From contig DAOPKN010000075.1 of the NCBI GenBank assembly GCA_035391225.1, positions 1-9,385 of the forward strand: a stretch of DNA of 9,385 bases. Reading direction: 5' to 3'. Under the pieces are notes generated by a model that was not told where the DNA came from, did no database searches, and saw nothing but the letters and a program-made list of their open reading frames with translations. Below, one piece after another: positions 1-6,094 of this stretch. Every line of letters begins with the position of its first letter. Position 1 is the first letter of the stretch. Origin of the DNA: DAOPKN01 sp035391225. Its GTDB lineage: Bacteria; Thermotogota; Thermotogae; MWEM01. A program made the position numbers and the translations under genes.

Positions 1-417
1 GCAAGGGTTTTAGCACGCAATTCCCACTTCTTGCAAAGCTAACTTGTTTCAACCCGCACGAAATGAAAGAGAACCTTTTTTGGTTTAGTCTTCAGTGCTA
101 TTCAACCTTTATTGCTGGATTATACCACGTAAAGAAATCATTATGTAGTTATTTGTCCAAGAAGACCATGGGGCTGAAAAACCATGAAAAGGGATTTTTT
201 GGCACGAAGGAGGACATTTTTCGTTTCCCGTTGCCTCCTTTTATGCCAAATTTCCGATGCAATGTACACCCGATGGATGCTGTTGTGGTGACCCATCGGG
301 GTGGCGACGTTGTTTTCGTGGGAATGGAAATGGATCCGGAAATACGGAACATGGACAGGTTTCGCATGGAAAAATGGGTTCGCTCCTATCACTGACACGC
401 AGTTGTCAGGGTAAGGA
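1..417. other. Left-edge region without a confident gene, with inverted repeats
   Basis: No convincing gene is visible. A + strand frame is open from the left edge to 395, and its last 40 or so codons (from about 273) look coding-like. The first two thirds are rich in Cys, Ser, Phe and Leu and AT-rich, and no ribosome-binding site precedes any ATG, so I do not call it. Two inverted repeats stand out. AAGGAGG at 207-213 pairs with CCTCCTT at 234-240. CCCGATGG at 269-276 pairs with CCATCGGG at 293-300, and can be extended by CAC/GTG past a one-base bulge. The region could be the degraded end of an upstream gene or a structured untranslated RNA. Confidence 0.35.
119..127 (-). promoter_or_regulatory. 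Extended -10 promoter candidate, leftward
   Basis: Read on the minus strand, this is TGGTATAAT, a TGn extended -10 followed by a perfect TATAAT. There is no recognisable -35 box 17 bp upstream, which fits an extended -10 promoter. Transcription would start near 112 and leave the window on the left, so its gene is not seen. Confidence 0.4.
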
Positions 418-426
418 TGGTATCCT
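418..426 (+). promoter_or_regulatory. Weak extended -10 promoter candidate before the small ORF
   Basis: TGGTATCCT has the TGn extension but only a 4/6 match to TATAAT. Its flank (TTTCG downstream) resembles the promoter at 750-758. It sits about 40 nt before the small ORF at 466. The start site would fall near 433, inside the hairpin at 424-454. Confidence 0.25.
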
Positions 427-454
427 TTCGGTGAAAGAGGAAACCACCGAAAGG
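424..454 (+). repeat. Perfect 10-bp hairpin touching the Shine-Dalgarno of the small ORF
   Basis: CCTTTCGGTG (424-433) is the exact reverse complement of CACCGAAAGG (445-454), with an 11-nt loop. The last two bases of the right arm are the first bases of the GGGGAGG ribosome-binding site at 453-459. No T-run follows on either strand, so it is not an intrinsic terminator. It could act in translation control or be a protein-binding palindrome. Confidence 0.5.
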
Positions 455-465
455 GGAGGATGGAA

Positions 466-564
466 ATGTTTGAACTGGTTCACTTGTTCCTGGAACACCA
501 GGTGCGGAAGGGGAAGCTGTTCAGCGAAGAGGTGAAGGTACGGGGAGATCGGCGAAAACGGTAG
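466..564 (+). CDS. Possible small protein, 32 aa, unknown function
   Basis: This short frame starts at ATG 466, six bases after a strong GGGGAGG site (453-459), and ends at TAG 562-564. An in-frame ATG at 460 would abut that site too closely, so 466 is preferred. The product is highly charged: a short amphipathic start (MFELVHLFLEH) and a basic tail (GDRRKR). Codon choice (CTG, GTG, GAA, AAG, CGG) resembles the confident genes of the window. I do not recognise a family, and no transmembrane segment is present. It lies behind a weak extended -10 candidate and between two perfect hairpins. It may instead be a chance frame or a gene remnant. The ribosome-binding site is the main support. Confidence 0.3.
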   Translation: MFELVHLFLEHQVRKGKLFSEEVKVRGDRRKR

Positions 565-595
565 TTCCTCGCGCCCGACGGCAGTTCGAAATACA

Positions 596-613
596 GCCGC
601 ACTGGGGTGCGGC
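596..613 (+). repeat. GC-rich 7-bp hairpin with a 4-nt loop
   Basis: GCCGCAC (596-602) pairs perfectly with GTGCGGC (607-613) around TGGG. It begins 31 nt after the small ORF stop. The sequence that follows is not T-rich, so an intrinsic terminator is not supported. Confidence 0.45.
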
Positions 614-642
614 GTTCCAAGGAAAGAGAAACCTTCTGCAAC

Positions 643-675
643 CACGGGGGGATTGCCCAGAAAGTTCCCCCCGTG
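643..675 (+). repeat. Perfect 10-bp inverted repeat with a G6/C6 core
   Basis: CACGGGGGGA (643-652) is the exact reverse complement of TCCCCCCGTG (666-675), with a 13-nt loop. It lies about 75 bp upstream of the promoter of the diguanylate cyclase gene. Without a T-run it is not a standard terminator. A stable RNA hairpin or a protein-binding site are both possible. Confidence 0.5.
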
Positions 676-749
676 AGTCTTCGTTCTGCCTTGCCACATT
701 CCCCCCCCATCGTGTTCCCGCCCACGAAGTACCTGCCACGGGAAAAATC

Positions 750-758
750 TGGTATAAT
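750..758 (+). promoter_or_regulatory. Extended -10 promoter of the diguanylate cyclase gene
   Basis: TGGTATAAT is an exact extended -10 (TGn plus TATAAT). The expected -35 position (about 730-735) has no TTGACA-like hexamer. The start site would be near 765, giving a leader of about 54 nt before the ATG at 819. The same nine bases occur before the sugar operon at 2306. Confidence 0.6.
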
Positions 759-818
759 TTTCGTACGGAGTGAGCCGTTGATTCCAAGATGGCGACCGGG
801 ATTTGGGAGGCGTGAGAC

Positions 819-1835
819 ATGGGAGAGAAGCTGGACAGCAGGGAGAAGCTCCACGTTCTTTGTGGAAAGGCCCTTCGGGAATACCTGGATGCCTATTTCG
901 TGGAACGGGATTTCGAGAAGACGAAGGCTTTTTTTGGCAAAAAGTTGTCGGGCTTTGGAACCGGCCGGGATGAGATGGCATTTGACGAGCAAGCGTTTCT
1001 TTCCCTTTACCGTCGAGACTTCCAACAATCTCCCCACCCCATTTCGTACACCATTCGAAAGGATTTTTGCGTGCCCGTGGATGACGAGGTGTGCGTGAGC
1101 CATTGCCTCATGGATATCCAGACCCGTTTTGAAAACCACGAGTTGGTATTGAAAGACCTGCGCCAAACCATTGTCTTCCGATTAAGCGGTGGTAGGGCCA
1201 CGGTGGAAGCCTTGCACATTTCTTTCCCCGCGGAGGTGCACGGGGGGGACGAGTCGTACCCCTTGAAGGAGATCCGGGAGTTGACGGATGCCTTGCAGGA
1301 ACGGATTTCCCGGGAAACCAAGGACCTTGCGGCAACCTTCGACGAGCTGGAACGTATGGCCACCAAGGACCGCTTGACGGGCTTGTTGAACAGGTACAAG
1401 ATCGACCACGTGCTGCAGTCGGAAGTAAGCCGTTCCACCCGGTACAACACCACCTTCTCCGTGGTTTTTTGCGATATCGACGGGTTCAAGGAAATCAACG
1501 ATACGCACGGCCACATTGCGGGTGACGAGGTCTTGCAGGAACTGGGTGTGCTCTTTCGCCAAAGTATTCGGGAAACCGACTTTCCCGGCAGGTGGGGAGG
1601 AGACGAATTCTTGCTTTTGCTCCCGGAAACCGTTTTCCAGGATGCCATGGAAATCGCGGAGAAGATGCGGAAGAGAATCTCTAACTACCGGTTCTCGGGA
1701 ATCAACCAGGTGACGGTGAGCTTTGGCGTGACCTCGTTCATGGCTGGAGACTCGGAGAAAAGCTTGCTTCAGCGCGCAGATGACGCGCTGTACCGCTCCA
1801 AGGCGGAGGGGAAAAACCGCGTGGCAGGCCAATAA
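819..1835 (+). CDS. Diguanylate cyclase with N-terminal NTF2/SnoaL-like domain
   Basis: Predicted to make cyclic di-GMP from two GTP. ATG 819 follows a GGGAGG site (805-810). Of 338 residues, about 12-145 resemble an NTF2/SnoaL-like alpha+beta domain, a likely small-ligand sensor. A charged, probably coiled-coil linker follows (about 148-182). The GGDEF domain (about 183-335) has DRLTGLLNR, DIDGFKEINDTHGH with metal-binding Asp219, and an intact GGDEF at 260-264. RETD at 251-254 lies exactly five residues before it, matching the inhibitory I-site, so feedback by c-di-GMP is likely. There is no signal peptide or membrane segment, so it acts in the cytosol. It is a single-gene unit with its own promoter and terminator. 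The cyclase call is firm; the N-terminal fold is inferred from sequence character. Confidence 0.93.
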   Translation: MGEKLDSREKLHVLCGKALREYLDAYFVERDFEKTKAFFGKKLSGFGTGRDEMAFDEQAFLSLYRRDFQQSPHPISYTIRKDFCVPVDDEVCVSHCLMDIQTRFENHELVLKDLRQTIVFRLSGGRATVEALHISFPAEVHGGDESYPLKEIRELTDALQERISRETKDLAATFDELERMATKDRLTGLLNRYKIDHVLQSEVSRSTRYNTTFSVVFCDIDGFKEINDTHGHIAGDEVLQELGVLFRQSIRETDFPGRWGGDEFLLLLPETVFQDAMEIAEKMRKRISNYRFSGINQVTVSFGVTSFMAGDSEKSLLQRADDALYRSKAEGKNRVAGQ

Positions 1836-1975
1836 AAAAAGCGCGCAGTTCGCACGCTTTTTCCAAGATAATCAAGTCTCCCCCCACATTGCGCTCTAAG
1901 GCGCTTTTGCGGCTAAGAAAGTTTTCCTGGAGAAACTCAATAGCGCAGATGAAATTTCTCCGAAAAACTCCCCAC
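1834..1975 (-). ncRNA. Candidate small RNA of about 140 nt, unknown family
   Basis: On the minus strand a TGGTATACT extended -10 (1982-1990) predicts a start near 1975, and transcription would run into the strong terminator at 1862-1836. No frame with a ribosome-binding site lies between. The interval can fold into separate hairpins: 1955-1961 with 1929-1935 (7 bp, GGAGAAA/TTTCTCC, plus three inner pairs), 1901-1904 with 1891-1894 (GCGC/GCGC, 6-nt loop), and the terminator stem. I see no SRP, tmRNA or RNase P hallmark, and could not fold it as a convincing 6S RNA. It converges on the cyclase gene and shares its terminator, so it may simply be a consequence of a bidirectional terminator and a chance -10. 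Confidence 0.3.
1836..1862. terminator. Bidirectional intrinsic terminator
   Basis: AAAAAGCGCGC (1836-1846) pairs with GCACGCTTTTT (1852-1862) around a 5-nt loop, with one C-A mismatch. It begins right after the cyclase stop codon. On the + strand the stem ends in T5. On the minus strand it ends in T7 (A run at 1834-1840), so it can stop transcripts from both sides. Confidence 0.75.
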
Positions 1976-1981
1976 GTCCCA

Positions 1982-1990
1982 AGTATACCA
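1982..1990 (-). promoter_or_regulatory. Extended -10 promoter candidate for the small RNA
   Basis: On the minus strand this reads TGGTATACT: the TGn extension plus a 5/6 match to TATAAT. No -35 box is visible at the usual distance. It differs by one base from the TGGTATAAT sites elsewhere in the window. Confidence 0.35.
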
Positions 1991-2300
1991 CACAAAAAAC
2001 CCTCCCGTTTTCGGGATCCTCGTTTTTCATCCATTCCTTATCAAACCCGGATTTCTTTTGGTCCAACCCGAGCTCGGGGGCTGTTGCCATATCGGGAATT
2101 TCCCCTTCCGGGAGAAAAATTTATTCTTCTCCCCGAGAAGTTTCCAAATCTTTGGGGAAAGGGAAATACTTTCCAAGAGGTTTCTTTCCCCCACCATGGA
2201 AACAGTGGGAAAGCAAGGAATTTGTTGATCACTTCAACCAAGAAGCAACAGCAAGTATTGTTTTGTAAAATAACATCCAGTAGTAGAAAGAACCGACAGG
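1991..2300. other. Intergenic region with purine/pyrimidine-rich hairpins, no gene
   Basis: No credible gene on either strand; the frames that are open here are basic, low-complexity and run through the promoter. The DNA has many short GGAAA and TTTCC tracts that allow alternative pairings. The clearest are CGGGAGAA (2109-2116) with TTCTCCCCG (2127-2135, one bulged C) and CTTTCCCCCAC (2184-2194) with GTGGGAAAG (2205-2213, two bulged C). These could be operators for the downstream operon or simple sequence bias. Confidence 0.4.
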
Positions 2301-2305
2301 TTTTA

Positions 2306-2314
2306 TGGTATAAT
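2306..2314 (+). promoter_or_regulatory. Extended -10 promoter of the sugar transport operon
   Basis: TGGTATAAT is identical to the cyclase promoter element at 750-758. The -35 position (about 2286-2291) reads GAAAGA, so recognition should rest on the TGn extension. A start near 2321 gives a leader of about 138 nt before the binding-protein ATG. Confidence 0.6.
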
Positions 2315-2315
2315 C

Positions 2316-2334
2316 TCGAAAGTTCTGTTTTCGA
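2316..2334 (+). promoter_or_regulatory. Candidate operator palindrome at the operon start site
   Basis: TCGAAA (2316-2321) and TTTCGA (2329-2334) form a perfect inverted repeat with a 7-bp spacer. It begins two bases after the -10 box and covers the predicted start site, the usual place for a repressor operator. No regulator gene is present in the window, so the binding protein is unknown. Confidence 0.4.
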
Positions 2335-2458
2335 AGTATCCGTATCTGTGGGGCCCGCACACCGGTCCCGATTCTTTACCGAATTTTTGAAGCGAAACGA
2401 AAAACGGGTCAATAGATAGAAAGTTTTTCGATCCCCAATTCAAAAAGGAGGTTTGATC
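2321..2458 (+). promoter_or_regulatory. Structured 5' leader of the sugar operon
   Basis: The predicted leader holds a GGGGCC/GGTCCC hairpin (2350-2355 with 2364-2369, one G-U pair, 8-nt loop) and an 8-bp perfect CGAAAAAC/GTTTTTCG hairpin (2398-2405 with 2423-2430, 17-nt loop). The second ends 14 nt before the AAGGAGG ribosome-binding site (2445-2451). There is no ATG-initiated leader peptide. I recognise no riboswitch class. Confidence 0.3.
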
Positions 2459-3463
2459 ATGAAGAAACTTCGCACGACGCTTCTTATCACCTTGGCTTTG
2501 CTCTTCCTCTTGGGTGGGACTTCGCTGTTCGCATTAACCTACGGCTACGTGACCCCCGGGCCGGATACCTGGTACCGCAAGGACGTGGAAGGTTTCGAGT
2601 ACGGTGCTGACCTGGCGGGAGTGGAAGTCATCGTCTTGAACTCCGACTACGACACGGAAAAAGAAATCGCGAACATCAACACGCTGGTGAACATGGGCGT
2701 GGATGGCATGTGTATCTTCTCGTTCAATCCCAACGGTGCGTTTATCGCCGCACGTGAGACGGCACGAGCCGGGATTCCGCTGGTTGTGACGGACAACGTG
2801 GGCGAGGTCCTCAAATCCAACGACGACATCGTGGCCTGTATCGACTTCGATTGGAAGGGCATGGGTATCAACGTGGCCAACTACCTGGCCGAGAACTTCC
2901 CGGGAGAAAAGGTTGCCAACATCATGGGCCTTTTCGAGCACGTTCCGGTGCAGATGTTCCGCGAAACCTACGAGGCGGAAATCGAGCGGCTCGGGGTGAA
3001 CGAAATCGTGGCTTTCCGTGATGGCAAATACACCCCCTCGGTCGCCGTGGACCAGGCCCAAGACTTGATCGAATCGGGCTACGACTTTTCCATCCTCTTC
3101 ATCTTCAACGAGGAAATGGCTGCTGCGGTGGTGCGCATGCTCAAGACCCGTGGGCTGCTGAACAACCCCATCAAGGTTGTCACCACCAATGGCGCCCCGT
3201 ACGGTATCGAGTTGATCAAGGAAGGAAGCATCAAGTACTCCATTTCCACTTCCCCCGGTTGGGAAGGCTTCGTTTCTTTCCTGGCACTGCATGCCTACAC
3301 CCAAGGCGTGAATACCACGCTGAACCAACAAATCCTTCTGCCTAACACCCCGATCACTCCGGAAACCATCGACGACAAGACCAAGGTGGTTCCGTGGGAT
3401 ATCGACCCTGTCTGGATCCAACTGACCCAGGAGTATTTCCCGGAGTACGACGGGCTGTACTGA
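2459..3463 (+). CDS. Periplasmic sugar-binding protein of an ABC importer
   Basis: Family: periplasmic binding protein type 1 (RbsB-like, Peripla_BP_4). It captures a sugar or polyol in the periplasm and delivers it to the membrane complex encoded downstream. ATG 2459 is chosen because AAGGAGG at 2445-2451 is seven bases away; a TTG at 2453 is too close. Of 334 residues, 1-25 are a Sec signal (MKKLR, a hydrophobic stretch, cleavage near LFA). There is no lipobox cysteine, so the mature protein should be soluble. The N-terminal lobe shows a TLVNMGVDGMCIF strand-helix (about 75-87) and VTDNVG (110-115). The second lobe has FNEEMAAAVVRML (216-228) and NGAPYGIELIKEG (244-256). It is the first gene of the operon, with a likely attenuating hairpin after it. 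The ligand cannot be deduced. Confidence 0.93.
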   Translation: MKKLRTTLLITLALLFLLGGTSLFALTYGYVTPGPDTWYRKDVEGFEYGADLAGVEVIVLNSDYDTEKEIANINTLVNMGVDGMCIFSFNPNGAFIAARETARAGIPLVVTDNVGEVLKSNDDIVACIDFDWKGMGINVANYLAENFPGEKVANIMGLFEHVPVQMFRETYEAEIERLGVNEIVAFRDGKYTPSVAVDQAQDLIESGYDFSILFIFNEEMAAAVVRMLKTRGLLNNPIKVVTTNGAPYGIELIKEGSIKYSISTSPGWEGFVSFLALHAYTQGVNTTLNQQILLPNTPITPETIDDKTKVVPWDIDPVWIQLTQEYFPEYDGLY

Positions 3464-3483
3464 GTTTTCCACTGTACCCTTCA

Positions 3484-3521
3484 GGGCAAGGGGGAGCCTG
3501 CGGGTCCCCCCTTCCCTTTTT
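3484..3521 (+). terminator. Partial terminator or attenuator after the binding-protein gene
   Basis: GGGCAAGGGGGA (3484-3495) pairs with TCCCCCCTTCCC (3505-3516), with one bulged C and one C-C mismatch, around a 9-nt loop. A five-T run (3517-3521) follows. It lies between the binding-protein stop and the ATPase ribosome-binding site. Such hairpins in ABC operons often let some transcripts stop after the binding protein, which is needed in excess, or protect its mRNA 3' end. Confidence 0.6.
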
Positions 3522-3551
3522 CCCAAACAACCGCAAACGGGGAGGGAACAA

Positions 3552-5069
3552 ATGGAACAATCCGCTACCATCGTTTCGCTCAAGGAAATCACCAAGATAT
3601 ATGGGCAACACCGCGCGCTGGACCGCGTTTCGTTCGACTTGTTTCCCGGAGAGGTGCATTGTCTTGTGGGAGAAAACGGCGCGGGCAAATCCACGTTGAT
3701 CAAGGTTCTGTCCGGTGCGGTAACCCCCGAGGGGGGAGAAATCTTCCTTTCCGGAAAAGCGGTACGCTCGCTGAATCCGCGCCAGGCGATCGAGATGGGC
3801 ATATCCACGGTGTACCAGGACGCGGAGCTCGTGGATTCGCTCTCGGTGAGCGATAACGTGTTCCTGGGAGACGAACGAACGGGAAAAATCCCCTTGATGG
3901 TGAACAGCAAGGGGCAGTTGGACCAGGTGCGGCAGATCGTGGATACGTTGCACATGAACTTGCCCGTTGGGGTGCTGGTGGAAGAACTCTCCGCGTCGCA
4001 AAAGCAGATGCTGCAGATCGCCAAGACCTTGTACCGGGATGCCAAGGTATTGATCATGGATGAACCCACGAGCTCGTTGGGCATGGAAGAAACGCGGGTG
4101 CTCATGGACCTGGTTCGGACGTTGCGTTCCCGGGGCATGGGAATCATCTACATCTCCCACTACCTGGAGGAGATTTTTGAAATCGGCGACCGGGTGACCA
4201 TCCTGAAAGACGGCGGATACATGGGGACCTACCCGGTTTCCCAGATCCCCGTGGAAACGGTGATCAAGAAGATGGTTGGGCGGGATGCCTCCATGTTCTT
4301 TTCCCGCCAACCCGTGGAAATGGGGCAAACCCAGTTCGAAGTGCGGAAGCTGGCGCGTGGGGGAATGGTAGAGGAGACCAGCTTTTCCGTGCGACGGGGC
4401 GAAGTGCTGGGTATCGGCGGTTTGGTGGGTTCCGGGCGAAGCGAGCTCGTGAACCTGGTGTTCGGGGCAGAAAAGAAAGATAGCGGGGAAATTTTCCTGG
4501 GTGGGAAACGGGTGCACGTCCGATCCCCGAAAGATGCGATCCGTGCTGGGATCGCCCTGGTAACCGAGGACCGCAAGAAACTTGCGATGCTGGGTGGCCG
4601 GGATATCGTGGAAAACACCTCGTTGGTGCACAACGAGAACTTCAAGGGGCCCTGGATCGATGCCCGCGAGGAGCAAGTGCTTACGGCGAAGATCGTGAAA
4701 GAGCTTTCGGTGGCCGTGCAAGATCGGTTGCAGAAGATCGAGGAGCTGTCCGGTGGGAACCAGCAGAAAGTCATCATAGGGCGCTGGCTGTTGGATGACT
4801 CGCTGGTGTACATCTTCGATGAACCCACCAAGGGTGTGGATATCGGGGCCAAGGAACAGATTTACAACCTCATCGTTGCGCTTGCGCAAAAGGGAAAGAG
4901 CATCATCATGGTTTCTTCGGACATGCCGGAGTTGCTTTCCATGAGCGATCGCATCGGGGTCATGCGCAACGGGAGATTGACAACGATCCTGGACAACGAT
5001 GGAATTTCCGAAGAGGAATTGATCCGCCACTTCATCGGGGTTCCAAATGCAGGGGGGGAGCAAGGGTGA
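3552..5069 (+). CDS. Sugar ABC transporter ATP-binding protein (RbsA type, two NBDs)
   Basis: The cytosolic ATPase that powers sugar import; 505 residues, the usual size for fused two-domain RbsA/MglA/XylG-type proteins. A GGGGAGGG site (3539-3546) precedes ATG 3552. Domain 1 has Walker A GENGAGKST (40-48), a divergent signature LSASQ (146-150), Walker B LIMDEPTSSL (167-176) and switch His203. Domain 2 (from about 262) has a degenerate Walker A, GLVGSGRSE (290-298) with Arg296 in place of Lys, then a canonical LSGGNQQK (399-406) and IFDEPTKGVD (421-430). Loss of the Lys in the second site is normal for this family, where one composite site hydrolyses ATP. Its last codons overlap the permease start (GTGA, 5066-5069), indicating translational coupling. 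The ligand class (pentose, hexose or inositol) is not determined by this subunit. Confidence 0.95.
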   Translation: MEQSATIVSLKEITKIYGQHRALDRVSFDLFPGEVHCLVGENGAGKSTLIKVLSGAVTPEGGEIFLSGKAVRSLNPRQAIEMGISTVYQDAELVDSLSVSDNVFLGDERTGKIPLMVNSKGQLDQVRQIVDTLHMNLPVGVLVEELSASQKQMLQIAKTLYRDAKVLIMDEPTSSLGMEETRVLMDLVRTLRSRGMGIIYISHYLEEIFEIGDRVTILKDGGYMGTYPVSQIPVETVIKKMVGRDASMFFSRQPVEMGQTQFEVRKLARGGMVEETSFSVRRGEVLGIGGLVGSGRSELVNLVFGAEKKDSGEIFLGGKRVHVRSPKDAIRAGIALVTEDRKKLAMLGGRDIVENTSLVHNENFKGPWIDAREEQVLTAKIVKELSVAVQDRLQKIEELSGGNQQKVIIGRWLLDDSLVYIFDEPTKGVDIGAKEQIYNLIVALAQKGKSIIMVSSDMPELLSMSDRIGVMRNGRLTTILDNDGISEEELIRHFIGVPNAGGEQG

Positions 5070-6094
5070 CGGAACACAACCGCAAGAACAAGAACGGGGC
5101 GACGCTTCTCGCGAGGGGCAAGCGTTCCATTTTTCGCAGCCAGTGGTTCTACCTGCTTTGCGCGGAAGTGGTGATTGCCATCATCACCGGCATCGTGAAC
5201 CCGCGCTTTTTTACCACCAGCAACCTCATGAATATCCTGGAGCAAATCGCGGTACTGGGCATCGTTTCCTCTGGGATGACCATGCTGATCATTTCCGGGG
5301 AGATTGACATTTCGGTGGGAGCGAACATCGGTTTTTCGTCCTGCGTGATGGCCATGATGATGCGGGGGGGTGTTGCCCCGATCTTTGCCGTGTTGGTGGG
5401 CATTTCCCTGGCGGTTTTCAACAGCTTCCTGGTGGGGTTGACGTCGCGCGTGTTCAAGGCCCCTTCCTTCATCACCTCGCTGGCGTTCATCAGCGTGTTC
5501 GAAGGCATCGCGCTGGCCATCACCAAGGGGTCGTTCCAAACCATCTACGGCATGTTCGAGACCATCGGCACCAGCCGGCTGTTCCAACTCATTCCGCTGA
5601 GTTTCCTCATCAGTATCGGTGCCTACTTGCTCGTGCACGTGCTGCTTTCCAACACCAAGATGGGCAGGCGGGTGTACGCGGTGGGAAGCAACCCCACGGC
5701 GGCTTTCCTTTCGGGGATTTCCGTGAACTGGACCAAGCTGGGAGCTTTCCTGTTCAACGGGGCACTGGTGGGTGTGGCAGCAATGGTGTTGCTTTCCCGC
5801 ATTGGAGCTGCGCAGCCATCCACGGGGAGTGGCATCGAACTGCGCGCCATCGGGGCCGTCGTCATCGGGGGCACACCGTTGTCTGGGGGTAAGGGGCGCA
5901 TCCTGGGAACGCTGTTCGGGGTTCTGCTGATGGGACTGATTTCCAACTCGCTCAACATGCTGCGCGTGAACCCCTACTTCCAAACGGTTACGTTCGGCGT
6001 GCTGATCATCGCCTCTCTGGCGGTGAGCGTTCTGAGCACCTATCGCAAGCGTGCACGCGTGAAAGCGGTTTCCGAAGGGAGCGTGGAACAATGA
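5066..6094 (+). CDS. Sugar ABC transporter permease (RbsC type)
   Basis: An integral membrane subunit of BPD_transp_2 type (RbsC/XylH-like) that forms the sugar channel. It starts at GTG 5066, which overlaps the ATPase stop by 4 nt. A G-rich GGGGGGGAG site (5052-5060) supports this start. Of 342 residues, a short basic cytosolic N-terminus (1-25) is followed by about eight to ten hydrophobic segments, beginning FYLLCAEVVIAIITGIV (28-44). Family landmarks are GEIDISVGA (78-86), GRRVYAVGSNPTAAFLSGI (200-218) and the conserved loop LRAIGAVVIGGTPLSGGKG (259-277) that contacts the ATPase. The C-terminus is a basic tail (about 326-342). One permease gene implies a homodimer. The ATG of the next gene overlaps its stop (ATGA, 6091-6094). 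Confidence 0.94.
   Translation: MTEHNRKNKNGATLLARGKRSIFRSQWFYLLCAEVVIAIITGIVNPRFFTTSNLMNILEQIAVLGIVSSGMTMLIISGEIDISVGANIGFSSCVMAMMMRGGVAPIFAVLVGISLAVFNSFLVGLTSRVFKAPSFITSLAFISVFEGIALAITKGSFQTIYGMFETIGTSRLFQLIPLSFLISIGAYLLVHVLLSNTKMGRRVYAVGSNPTAAFLSGISVNWTKLGAFLFNGALVGVAAMVLLSRIGAAQPSTGSGIELRAIGAVVIGGTPLSGGKGRILGTLFGVLLMGLISNSLNMLRVNPYFQTVTFGVLIIASLAVSVLSTYRKRARVKAVSEGSVEQ

Noticed and set aside
63..395. 110-codon + strand frame at the left edge, open back to position 3
   Set aside because: No ribosome-binding site precedes any start. The first two thirds are Cys/Ser/Phe-rich and not coding-like. The last 40 codons look better, so a remnant cannot be excluded, but it is not supported as a gene.
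419..818. c-di-GMP riboswitch upstream of the diguanylate cyclase gene
   Set aside because: The region is hairpin-rich, but I could not find the conserved GEMM-type core, and the hairpins at 424-675 lie upstream of the predicted start site of the cyclase transcript.
480..1166. Minus-strand open frames overlapping the start of the cyclase gene
   Set aside because: They are antisense to the NTF2-GGDEF gene, cross its promoter and show no recognisable motif.
2003..2030. Possible + strand terminator, CCCG-TTTT-CGGG with a later T5
   Set aside because: The stem is only 4 bp and the T-run is seven bases away; no gene ends just before it.
1889..2419. 176-codon + strand frame between the cyclase and the sugar operon
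   Set aside because: It runs straight through the TGGTATAAT promoter and the start-site palindrome, is basic and low in complexity, and has no ribosome-binding site.
2534..5063. Long open frames on the minus strand opposite the binding-protein and ATPase genes (up to 569 codons)
   Set aside because: They lie antisense to genes with clear family motifs, have His/Arg/Pro-rich low-complexity products and lack ribosome-binding sites. They arise from codon bias of the real genes.
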